Assembly (NCBI GenBank): GCA_046733355.1
Contig: JBKPOZ010000228.1
Location: forward strand, 1-5,757
Direction of reading: 5' to 3'
Length of the DNA stretch: 5,757 nt
Source: VAZQ01 sp046733355
Lineage (GTDB): Bacteria > Pseudomonadota > Alphaproteobacteria > Rhizobiales > Xanthobacteraceae
Made by a program: the position numbers and the translations under genes. The notes below the pieces were generated by a model. The model ran no database searches and was not told where the DNA came from. It was given only the letters and a program-made list of their open reading frames with translations. The first letter of the stretch is position 1. Each line of letters begins with the position of its first letter. This document shows, piece after piece, positions 1 through 5,412 of the stretch.

Positions 1-295
1 GCGCGCCCGGCACGGGATCGACGCGGTACGCTTTGGCGCGGTAGAGATCGCAGGCGGTGAGCCGGTCGGTCCAAACCACCGTCCATGTCGCAGTCGAAGA
101 TTCGCCGGCCACTGCGGCCGCCGCTTCCTCCGGGTCGACGCCGTCCTGCGGGGTGATACGAAAGAGCACGAGAACGTCTGTTTCCTTCGGCTCGTAGTCG
201 GGTTGCCAGTAGCCCATCTGCTTGTACTGAATGACGCCGGCGCGATAGCGGTCGGCTGAATTCTTGAGATTTCTGGTGATTGCAGCATATGTCAT
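1..295 (-). CDS. cbbL: RuBisCO large subunit, form I red type, N-terminal part (cut by window edge)
   Basis: This encodes the N-terminal 98 residues of the large subunit of ribulose-1,5-bisphosphate carboxylase/oxygenase, the CO2-fixing enzyme of the Calvin cycle (cytosolic L8S8 complex). The gene runs off the left edge. Visible hallmarks are YKQMGYWQPDYEPK at residues 24-37, FRITPQDGVDP at 45-55, AGESSTATWTVVWTDRLT at 63-80 and YRAKAYRVDPVP at 85-96. The last two match red-like (form IC/ID) enzymes rather than green-type ones. E65, T70 and W71 align with E60, T65 and W66 of the plant enzyme, the N-terminal residues that complete the active site of the partner subunit. The ATG at 295 is chosen because GGGAG (306-302) lies 6 bases upstream and the N-terminal length fits the family. 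cbbS would be expected next, beyond the window. No cbbR or other cbb gene is seen upstream, so cbbL seems to be first in its transcript. Confidence 0.97.
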   Translation of the reverse strand, partial: MTYAAITRNLKNSADRYRAGVIQYKQMGYWQPDYEPKETDVLVLFRITPQDGVDPEEAAAAVAGESSTATWTVVWTDRLTACDLYRAKAYRVDPVPGA

Positions 296-364
296 GCTCG
301 GCTCCCGGGTGCGCTTTCAGTGCCAGCAGTTCGCACAAATTCGTCGATCTTGCTCTCTACGAGA

Positions 365-392
365 TTAATACCATTAAGATCATTGGTTTTTA
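365..392 (-). promoter_or_regulatory. Candidate tandem CbbR (LysR-type) binding boxes upstream of cbbL
   Basis: Two 13-base motifs lie 70-97 bases upstream of the cbbL start, spaced 15 bases start to start. The one at 365-377 reads TTAATACCATTAA, a perfect dyad (TTAAT-N3-ATTAA) that also fits T-N11-A and TNA-N7-TNA. The one at 380-392 reads TCATTGGTTTTTA and fits TNA-N7-TNA. CbbR, the LysR-type activator of cbb operons, is known to bind such motifs. The consensus is short and this stretch is AT-rich, so the assignment is inference supported by position and by the symmetry of the first box. Confidence 0.45.
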
Positions 393-639
393 GCCAGTAC
401 GGCAAGCGACTCTAGGCATTGCTGAATGGGTGTCATGGTGCTCGCGGCGCTTTAGTTAAATTCGCGATCGACGAGTACGCTTGGAAGATTGCCAGCGTGC
501 TTGATCGAAGAAACGTGCGCCTATTTACGATAGGAGTCTGTACAAAATTGAACACTCGAATCTGATTTTTAGCACGACGACGCTACCGCGATCGAGGCCC
601 TTGACACAAAGTATGTCATTGGCGCTGTCTTGTTTCTCC

Positions 640-988
640 CAGTTTGTGTTTAGCTCATGATTAATGTCGCGCGCTCGTCCCCCGACTCGGGCAGACATAA
701 ATGAAGCTCCGCCGATGGACTTAGACCCGACATCTCGCACATTGCGCCTCGTGTCCCTGCGTAACGGGTCGCTACCCTCAAGGCGCGCTCCTGACTCATC
801 GACGGCGAAGCCATCGCATGCGATGACGGCGGACTTGCGAGCTTCCAGGTGCTTCGCCAACGCAGGTATGAGAGCAGTGTCACCATTGTGCCTTGGACCT
901 GGTCGAATTGCATGGCCGTGATCTGCGGCGAGAGCCAATCGAGGTTCGCAAGCGCGAGCCGTCTCGCTTGCTGCGCAACTGCTCCCTC
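640..988 (-). pseudogene. Unrecognised minus-strand remnant that switches frame
   Basis: On the minus strand one frame reads from about 988 through ALANLDWLSPQITAMQFDQ to about 885, where it turns into low-quality protein. A second frame then gives a better-looking stretch with DTALIPALAKHLEARKSAV and ACDGFAVDESGARLEG down to about 690. Joining the two needs one frameshift near 885-890, which suggests a decayed reading frame. I do not recognise a domain, and similar text can arise as the antisense of another gene, so the coding strand itself is uncertain. There is no convincing ribosome binding site. Confidence 0.2.
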
Positions 989-990
989 GG

Positions 991-1092
991 TTAGTGCTCA
1001 ATTACATCTTCGATGAGCCGGGTGATGTCGTCTTTAAGCAATGCTTGCGCGCTTGGGTGCGAAGGGCTTGTCACGGCATCAATTGCTGACAC
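991..1092 (-). CDS. Possible 33-residue small protein
   Basis: A GTG at 1092 is preceded on the minus strand by AAGAGGAG, an excellent Shine-Dalgarno match, although the spacing of about 4 bases is short. The product is 33 residues, ending in a predicted amphipathic helix (LLKDDITRLIEDVIEH) and a TAA stop. No family is recognised. It lies 51 bases downstream of the outer-membrane protein gene on the same strand and could share its transcript. At this length the frame could well be chance. Confidence 0.2.
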   Translation of the reverse strand: MSAIDAVTSPSHPSAQALLKDDITRLIEDVIEH

Positions 1093-1142
1093 TCCGCTCC
1101 TCTTCCGGTCGTATGCAAAATTGGGAAATAAACCGAATAAAA

Positions 1143-2162
1143 TCAGTGAATCGGGATGAGATAGCTCAGCCGCGCCTTCATCACCTCGGCAGACTGCCGG
1201 GTATTCGGCAGATTGAATGACCTGCCGCCGTCATCCCCGAACGCGAGCGTGTGATTTGGAAATTCATAGTGCAGATAGAGCGCGCCGAGAACGATATTGG
1301 GCGTGAGTTTCCAGTCCAGACCTGCGCCAACTGACCAGCCGATCAACGTTTGGTGGTTTTGTGCGCTGACCGACGTGCTGTTAGTGCTAAACGGGAAGAA
1401 TGCATTGCTTCCTGTTTGATCCAGACCGACAACGATGCCGGTGACGGTCTGCGTGGCTGTGAGCGTGGTCGCGGTATGTGCCCAAGCTAGCCCGCCGGTT
1501 CCGTAGATCATCCATTCGCGCGACACTCCGAAGCCGATCTTGCCGCGTAGCGTACCAAGTTGATCGAGCTTGCTGGTGATTGTTGAGGTTTGTGTTACCG
1601 TCGCGTTGGGGGCTCCCCCGACAACTCGGGAAGATACAAATTCCCGGATCTGCGGGAAGCTCGCACCACCGACTTGGAAACCCTGCGGTCCGGTTAATAT
1701 CTGCCGCTCGACAAGAATCACGTCCAAGCTGCTCGTGTGGACCGCTATCGCGTCGACCCTTCCTTTGACGCTGACGGCGTCGATGTCGACATCGATGCCA
1801 AGAACCAAGCTGCCCCATTGCTTCTGTGCGCCGAAAAATGCGCCCGCCAGCCAACCGCGTTGATTAAGCGTTGAAAGGGGGGCTCCAAGATTGGGTTGAA
1901 GAACTTGAGACACATTGTCCTGGCGGAACCCGGGCGATACCTCTGGAAAAGAGGCGGTTACCACCTCAAACGGATCGATTGCTCCGCCAAGAAGCGAGCC
2001 CTCGAAGCGCTGGCGTCCCCAGCCGTAACCCGCCTCAGCGCCGACATAGAAGCCCGACCAGTCATCCACGACAACCACTGCGGGAGTCCTATCAGCCGCC
2101 GCGAGCGCAGATGTGCCGATGCAAGTCGCCGCGAGTAACGCGGCAAGGATTCTTTGGCTCAT
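1143..2162 (-). CDS. Outer-membrane beta-barrel protein (Omp25/porin-like family)
   Basis: This encodes a 339-residue outer-membrane protein of the small beta-barrel type common in Rhizobiales. Residues 1-21 form a signal peptide with a hydrophobic core (ILAALLAATCIGTSALA) and an A-x-A cleavage site after residue 21. The family-typical start of the mature barrel, DDWSGFYVGAEAGYGWG, is at 33-49. Further strand-like stretches are GWLAGAFFGAQKQWG and GSLVLGIDVDIDA in the middle, and GWSVGAGLDWKLTPNIVLGA followed by YLHYEF near the C-terminus. The frame is open upstream to 2306, but the ATG at 2162 is chosen because the signal peptide starts there and the added 48 residues are cysteine- and arginine-rich with no protein-like pattern. 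The ribosome binding site is weak (GTGGGATA just before ATG). The protein ends in LSYLIPIH, without the final aromatic residue usual for barrel assembly. A structural or small-solute pore role is inferred. Confidence 0.88.
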   Translation of the reverse strand: MSQRILAALLAATCIGTSALAAADRTPAVVVVDDWSGFYVGAEAGYGWGRQRFEGSLLGGAIDPFEVVTASFPEVSPGFRQDNVSQVLQPNLGAPLSTLNQRGWLAGAFFGAQKQWGSLVLGIDVDIDAVSVKGRVDAIAVHTSSLDVILVERQILTGPQGFQVGGASFPQIREFVSSRVVGGAPNATVTQTSTITSKLDQLGTLRGKIGFGVSREWMIYGTGGLAWAHTATTLTATQTVTGIVVGLDQTGSNAFFPFSTNSTSVSAQNHQTLIGWSVGAGLDWKLTPNIVLGALYLHYEFPNHTLAFGDDGGRSFNLPNTRQSAEVMKARLSYLIPIH

Positions 2163-2262
2163 TATCCCACGTTTGCCCACGCGAGCCCGTAACACAGACT
2201 CGCACGACTTCCCAGCAAAGGCACAATAAGTTAAAGAGCAAGTGTCGAGAAATCCACGGGCT

Positions 2263-2278
2263 GTTGCAAAATAGCAAC
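2263..2278. repeat. Short inverted repeat upstream of the outer-membrane protein gene
   Basis: GTTGC and GCAAC arms of 5 bases flank a 6-base AT-rich centre, about 100 bases upstream of the outer-membrane protein start. It could be an operator or a weak hairpin in the 5' region. It is short enough to be chance. Confidence 0.2.
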
Positions 2279-2821
2279 GTTTACCGCGCATCGATCTATC
2301 GAGCACTTTGTTGTACAGCCGTCCCTTAAGGCACCACCGGTAGCCCGCATCCGAGATCGCTATGCCTTGCTGTACCTATTTGTCGCCGCGCTTTACACAC
2401 GCGATACCCTAGTCGGCATGAAACATTGCCAGTCGTCATGTCCGCTTGGGGGTCATTGCTGCTGTTAGCGCACCACAGCATGTTGACGGCCGCTTCACCC
2501 CCATCAACAGACATTAGGGAGAACGAGCTGACCGAGGCGTGCACACGCGACTCTCTCGGATTACTAAAGAGCGACTTGTGTCGTCTACGGACTGCCGCGC
2601 TGATGAACCGTGTTGGCCGTAAATGCCTACATGCAACCCCAGAATGTCGCCTGAGGCTCAGCCAGCAGCGCATGTGAAATGATCGCCGCGTGCGGCCTGC
2701 TTCAGTTCTGAGCGCATCAAGCGCGGATGCTGCGGCTCTGTTGCAGAGAGAGCAGCTAACACCTGCGGCGACAAAGCGCGGGCCGCGGCGCGCCTGCTCC
2801 TTGTCAGTCGTAACAGAGACA

Positions 2822-2876
2822 TTGTCCCGTTGAATTGATCAAGGACGAATTAAAGGCTGCCCTCAGGAAGGGACAA
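2822..2876. repeat. 7-base inverted repeat TTGTCCC / GGGACAA before the IS3 orfA start
   Basis: TTGTCCC (2822-2828) and GGGACAA (2870-2876) face each other over 41 bases directly upstream of the orfA start codon. The right arm overlaps the ribosome binding site AGGAAGG. A hairpin here could hide that site, a known way of limiting transposase translation, but the pair could also be accidental. Confidence 0.3.
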
Positions 2877-2879
2877 ACG

Positions 2880-2972
2880 ATGAAGCGCAAGAGGCATTCG
2901 GAAGAACGGCTTATCCGATCAAGTGACGACCTCAGACATCATCCTCGGCGGTGGCTTCAGACTCGACTGTAG
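2880..2972 (+). mobile_element. IS3-family transposase orfA, N-terminal stub (IS407-like group)
   Basis: The ATG at 2880 has a strong ribosome binding site (AGGAAGG, 8 bases upstream) and starts MKRKRHSEERLIR, the typical beginning of orfA proteins of the IS407-like group of IS3 elements, which carry the helix-turn-helix part of the transposase. The similarity ends after about 13 codons (near 2918). The frame then runs through unrelated sequence to a TAG at 2970-2972, so the fragment is a deletion or recombination remnant with no possible activity. Unrelated minus-strand phage sequence ends 14 bases after the break (stop of the terminase remnant at 2932). The subgroup is judged from memory of family sequences. 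Confidence 0.6.
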
Positions 2973-3508
2973 CACCTCGGACAGCAGGTCGAGGACCTCC
3001 TCGCGGCAAGTAAGATTGACCTTCGACCCTCCTGATTTCGATAGCCTGGCAGTCTTCGAGGCATTGGATAACCTCATCCTCGATCACTCTTTCGATCTTC
3101 GTAGCTGATTTCACCATGAGCAGCTGCGGTGCCACCTTCGTCGCAATCGCCAGCAGCCTACGCCGCAGCACCACTAGCACCGCGCTCCACGCAGCCCGCA
3201 CCTCGTTCCTCGGCACGAGCTCCCCCAGCAGGCGAGAGTGCTCCAGCTCGGCAATGTCGGCCTTGCTCTTGACCAGACGGTTCTTATCGCCGTCCGGAGT
3301 TCCGTCGGCTCGACAGGTAGCGAATGTATCCCTGGATCGTGAGCGCTACCGGATAGTGGCCTTTAGCGTTCGGCCTGGGCACCACTCCGCTCGTCGTCAG
3401 ATGCGTCAGGGTGACCCGACACAACCCCATCAAAGTGCACAGAGGACCGCTGGGCAGAAATTCCGGTATGCCAGCGGTGGGCTCCTCATATTTCCGCACG
3501 GCCACCAT
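2932..3508 (-). pseudogene. Phage terminase small subunit (Nu1-like), broken by one frameshift
   Basis: The small terminase subunit recognises phage DNA and hands it to the large subunit for packaging. The ATG at 3508 overlaps the stop of the upstream gene (TGATG), suggesting translational coupling. The first frame gives an N-terminal DNA-binding region: PLCTLMGLCRVTLTHL (22-37), then SGVVPRP, then QGYIRYL (59-65), a pattern familiar from Nu1-type proteins. This frame meets a TAA at 3286-3284. A one-base shift near 3304-3313 restores the usual continuation: NRLVKSKADIAELEHSRL, then GELVPRNEVRAAWSAVL, RRRLLAIATKVAPQL and KIERVIEDEVIQCLED, with an acidic tail ending at 2932. The joined product would be about 190 residues, a normal length for the family. 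The frameshift makes it a pseudogene unless it is a sequence error. No large subunit or portal gene lies next to it. Confidence 0.7.
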
Positions 3509-3972
3509 CAGGTTGTTTCCGGGCACAGATGCTCTGGAAACTCCTCTGCACTGATGTACGTGACGGCTGGATACCAGCGCAGACCGTCGCGGGCCACGCC
3601 AGTGCCCTTGCGGAAATTCATGTGCTTACTAACCACTGCGCGCACGTCTGCGGGATAATGATCCCACATCAGCTTCGTCGCGTAGGGGTTCAGCGTGTAG
3701 CCAAACAGACCGGATAAAATAGGGTTGTAGCCTGGATGCAACCCCAACTGCGCCGATGGCAGCAAACAGACATTGTCATATCCCAGTCCGCTAGCACAAA
3801 CACCACGGATGATGACATTGACGTGCTCCCGTTGCAGCCTGTCGTAACTCGCCACGTAGGAACTGACAACACCGCCGCCGTCCTGATCGATGTAAGTGTG
3901 GCCGACATATCCGCCACTCGCGATCCCGCCAGCGACGAGTGCAGCCACAGCAGTTTTCTTGGCGTATGCCAC
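3508..3972 (-). CDS. Membrane-anchored or exported ClpP/crotonase-fold protein, phage-associated
   Basis: This is a 154-residue protein starting with GTG at 3972, with AAAAGG 7 bases upstream. Residues 5-24 form a signal peptide or membrane anchor (lysine pair, then an alanine/glycine/valine-rich core). The rest resembles short periplasmic ClpP-fold proteins of alphaproteobacteria: GGGVVSSYVASYDRL (32-46), VNVIIRGVCASG (51-62) and SAQLGLHPG (73-81). S61 in the CAS motif and H79 in GLH are the expected nucleophile and base. In the family as I remember it, Ser and His are about 25 residues apart; here they are 18 apart, so the loop after the serine appears about 7 residues short. The distal part keeps DHYPADVRAVV, like the YP..VR..I motif of relatives. 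The gene overlaps the terminase remnant in TGATG. The substrate is unknown and loss of activity is possible. Confidence 0.6.
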   Translation of the reverse strand: MAYAKKTAVAALVAGGIASGGYVGHTYIDQDGGGVVSSYVASYDRLQREHVNVIIRGVCASGLGYDNVCLLPSAQLGLHPGYNPILSGLFGYTLNPYATKLMWDHYPADVRAVVSKHMNFRKGTGVARDGLRWYPAVTYISAEEFPEHLCPETT

Positions 3973-4183
3973 TTTGGAACCTTTTGTAAACTCGAAAATA
4001 GTTAGGTGTAACTAGGGAACTGGGGCGACGGCGCTGGACCCAGCCTAGTCCGGGGGCCTTCGGAAGGACCCAAGGCATGGGGGAGTGTTTGTTTGTATTC
4101 GTTAGATCGCATTGAAACACCGACCTGCTTGCTGAGCAAACAAATAGAAGGCTCAACGCCGCCTGTGCGGTGGCCATCGCGCT
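3973..4183. other. Upstream region of the phage-like gene pair with GGACCCA repeats and a GC-rich hairpin
   Basis: The stretch lies upstream (minus sense) of the ClpP-like gene. GGACCCA occurs twice in the same orientation, at 4036-4042 and 4066-4072, exactly 30 bases apart. Between and overlapping them, 4052-4071 can fold as a GC-rich hairpin (GGG, a mismatch, CCTTC/GAAGG, with CCC closing). TTTGTTTG (4088-4095) and CAAACAAA (4137-4144) form a separate 8-base inverted repeat. A promoter for the minus-strand pair should be here but is not clear. A packaging-site role is conceivable since a terminase gene follows, but it is speculation. Confidence 0.3.
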
Positions 4184-4240
4184 GCCTTGGTGATGGCGAT
4201 CTGGCGACGCGGCAAACCGGATGCGCTGCTGCATCATTCC
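4184..4240 (+). mobile_element. IS3-family transposase orfB internal fragment
   Basis: Nineteen codons read ALVMAIWRRGKPDALLHHS, the stretch just before the second catalytic aspartate (HHSDxGSQY) of the DDE integrase domain in IS3-group orfB proteins. The similarity stops exactly at HHS, so the catalytic Asp and everything after it are missing. The sequence upstream of 4184 is not recognisable as orfB in this frame. The motif belongs to a different IS3 subgroup from the orfA stub at 2880 (IS407-like relatives have a DNGPEF-type motif), so the two are probably independent insertions. Confidence 0.7.
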
Positions 4241-4576
4241 AGCAAACTGGTCGCGCTCACGCAGCGGGCGGGCAACGATCAAACCCACATGCGCGATGCC
4301 GCCCAGATCAAGGCGACGGCCGAGAAAAATCAAACGGCCCGCCTTGTCGGTATTCCCCTCGGCAATGGCACGGAACTCTATCCCGCCGGCTGAACCAGAT
4401 GCTCACGGAAATCGACGCCGGCCTACCCGACGGCAACCGCTACAGCGGGCGCCGCACGGGAAATCGTCAAGGCATGGATCAAGGGCGGGCTGCTATACCC
4501 CGAAAAGTACGAGAACCCGAAAACCCGGAAAGAGGTGAAGGGCCTCCGCGTGGACAACCGCAAGAGGCCGGGGTGA
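4241..4576 (+). pseudogene. C-terminal remnant of a probable AAA-type (RepA-like) ATPase with internal deletions
   Basis: Three pieces in two frames look like the end of an ATPase found in replication modules of alphaproteobacterial prophages and integrative elements. Frame 2 carries TARLVGIPLGNGTELYPAG and meets TGA at 4391. Frame 1 carries RLNQMLTEIDAGLPDGNRYS (4387-4446). Frame 2 returns as AREIVKAWIKGGLLYPEKYE and KGLRVDNRKRPG, with a TGA stop at 4574-4576. The NGTELYP, IDAGLPDGxRYS and GLRVDxxKRP motifs fit that C-terminal region as I remember it. The shifts suggest small deletions removed spacer sequence between the motifs. The P-loop part is absent, replaced by the IS3 fragment and about 100 bases I cannot assign. 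The family call is inference. Confidence 0.45.
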
Positions 4577-5218
4577 AACCCAAAGGGCTTCTCAACCCGC
4601 GCCGCCCGCGATCTTGTCGACAAGCTCGTCGAGCACGATGAGCCGGTGACGATCTTCTGCGTGCACGACGCCGATGCGCCTGGCACCATGATCTATCAGA
4701 CCTTCCAAGAGGCGACGAAGGGCGCGCGGCGCGCGCAAGGTCGAGATCATCAACATCGGTCTGGAGCCGTGGGAGGCGCTCGCGATGGGGCTCGAGGTCG
4801 AGGACGTGGAAGAGAAAGACCGGCACAAGGCAGTTGCCGATTACGTGTGCCGCCGCGAAGATTTCGCACCTACCGACGAGAGTTGGGAGGTGTGGCTGCA
4901 GGCCCACCGCGTTGAGCTGAACGCGATGACGACGCCGCGTTCATCGCGTGGCTTGATACCAAGATGGCCGGCCATGGCAAGCTCGTCCCGCCCGCAGACG
5001 TGCTCACTGCCGAACTCAACGAGCGGGTCGAGAAAAAAGCTGCGCGAGGCCATCACCGAACGGATCATGCGGGAGGCCGGGTTCGAGGAGCTGGTGGCGA
5101 ATGCCGTAGCCCGGACAAGAAACCGACTGCGGCCGAGCTGGCTAGGGGCATTCAGAAGCTGTTCAAGCGGGCTCCGGATCGGAAGTGGCGCGATCACATC
5201 GAGACGATGCGAATTTGA
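4577..5218 (+). pseudogene. C-terminal half of a TOPRIM-domain protein (topoisomerase VI A-like), four frameshifts
   Basis: The remnant begins inside a gene with PKGFSTRAARDLVDKL, followed by TIFCVHDADAPGTMIYQTF. The H-D-A-D-A-P-G motif, with its two aspartates at 4667 and 4673, is the metal-binding DxD of a TOPRIM domain as in Spo11/topoisomerase VI A-like proteins. Conserved-looking protein continues as KVEIINIGLEPWEALAMGLE, FIAWLDTKMAGHGKLVPPAD, LREAITERIMREAGFEELV and KKPTAAELARGIQKLF, ending in a TGA at 5216-5218. Reading it needs a frame change at 4720-4722 (extra G), near 4938-4940 (one base missing), at the 5033-5038 A-run (extra A) and near 5108-5113 (one base missing). The N-terminal half and start codon are absent. 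It follows the ATPase remnant in the same frame, separated only by that gene's TGA. The broad family is fairly likely; the exact function is unknown. Confidence 0.6.
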
Positions 5219-5234
5219 AAACGCGAGGTCGCCA

Positions 5235-5363
5235 GTGACCAGTAAACCGAGAAACGATTTCAGCCGTAGCCGTCCTTTACGGCTCACGGAAATGTTCTAC
5301 CTGCGCCTTGGCGGTAATATTTTGGAGCGTGAGCAATTTTGGACAGACGCCGTCGGTGGATAG
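5235..5363 (+). CDS. Possible 42-residue small protein
   Basis: A GTG at 5235 lies 6 bases after GAGG, and the frame stays open for 42 residues (ending LEREQFWTDAVGG, then TAG). It is charged, with a helix-like centre (LRLTEMFYLRLGG), and has no recognised family. It starts 16 bases after the TOPRIM remnant's stop. Because this frame is continuous with one of that remnant's frames, it may simply be run-on sequence. Confidence 0.2.
   Translation: MTSKPRNDFSRSRPLRLTEMFYLRLGGNILEREQFWTDAVGG
5262..5284. repeat. AGCCGT tandem repeat and perfect 6-bp stem-loop
   Basis: AGCCGT occurs twice in tandem (5262-5273). The second copy pairs perfectly with ACGGCT (5279-5284) across a CCTTT loop. There is no T-run after it, so it is not a standard intrinsic terminator. 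It might be a decayed one or an RNA hairpin between the TOPRIM remnant and the 87-residue gene. Confidence 0.3.
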
Positions 5364-5377
5364 GCGCCTATGTCTGT
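5343..5377. repeat. 12-bp perfect palindrome within a wider inverted repeat, upstream of the 87-residue gene
   Basis: ATAGGCGCCTAT (5360-5371) is a perfect palindrome, flanked by ACAGAC (5343-5348) and GTCTGT (5372-5377), which are also inverted to each other. It ends 41 bases before the start codon at 5413, a suitable place for an operator. A 12-bp palindrome is expected about once by chance in a window this size, so the support is its position only. Confidence 0.3.
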
Positions 5378-5412
5378 TAGGGGTGACAAATCGGCGGGCG
5401 CGGAGTTGTGCC

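Larger units (their letters stand above)
393..1142. other. Region without a convincing gene between cbbL and the outer-membrane protein gene
   Basis: Overlapping open frames occur on both strands here, but none has a recognisable domain together with a good start. The place where a divergent cbbR would be expected does not show the helix-turn-helix and effector-domain pattern of a LysR protein. Two weak items inside are listed separately: a frame-switching minus-strand stretch and a 33-residue ORF. No hairpin followed by a T-run is evident downstream of the outer-membrane protein gene, which ends at 1143. Confidence 0.6.
2163..2879. other. About 700 bases without a supportable gene
   Basis: Open frames on both strands (for example 2326-2673 minus and 2426-2677 plus) overlap each other and show arginine/serine-rich, low-information protein with no domain and no good ribosome binding site. 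The first part must hold the promoter of the outer-membrane protein gene, but no clear -35/-10 pair stands out. The last 60 bases probably belong to the left end of an IS3-family element whose orfA starts at 2880. Confidence 0.6.

Noticed and set aside
2163..2306. Upstream extension of the outer-membrane protein gene to a start at 2306
   Set aside because: The added 48 residues are Cys/Arg-rich and precede a perfect signal peptide; a secreted barrel should start at 2162.
1871..2329. Open frame on the plus strand opposite the outer-membrane protein gene
   Set aside because: Antisense shadow of the N-terminal coding region, with no domain and Arg/Pro/Ser-rich low-information content.
2326..2677. 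Overlapping frames on both strands in the gene-free stretch
   Set aside because: They overlap each other, lack ribosome binding sites and show no domain, so neither is supportable.
3116..3658. 180-codon plus-strand frame
   Set aside because: Antisense to the terminase and ClpP-like genes, which have recognisable motifs on the minus strand.
3791..4333. 180-codon minus-strand frame spanning the region upstream of the ClpP-like gene
   Set aside because: It crosses the antisense of the IS3 orfB piece and another frame of the ClpP-like gene; its protein matches nothing coherent.
4093..4641. 182-codon plus-strand frame
   Set aside because: It only borrows a short true stretch from the ATPase remnant (4387-4446); the rest is off-frame relative to the recognisable motifs.
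4785..5363. Reading 4785-5363 as one intact 192-residue gene
   Set aside because: It follows the TOPRIM protein only to about 4938 and again at 5039-5110; between and after, the conserved protein is in another frame.
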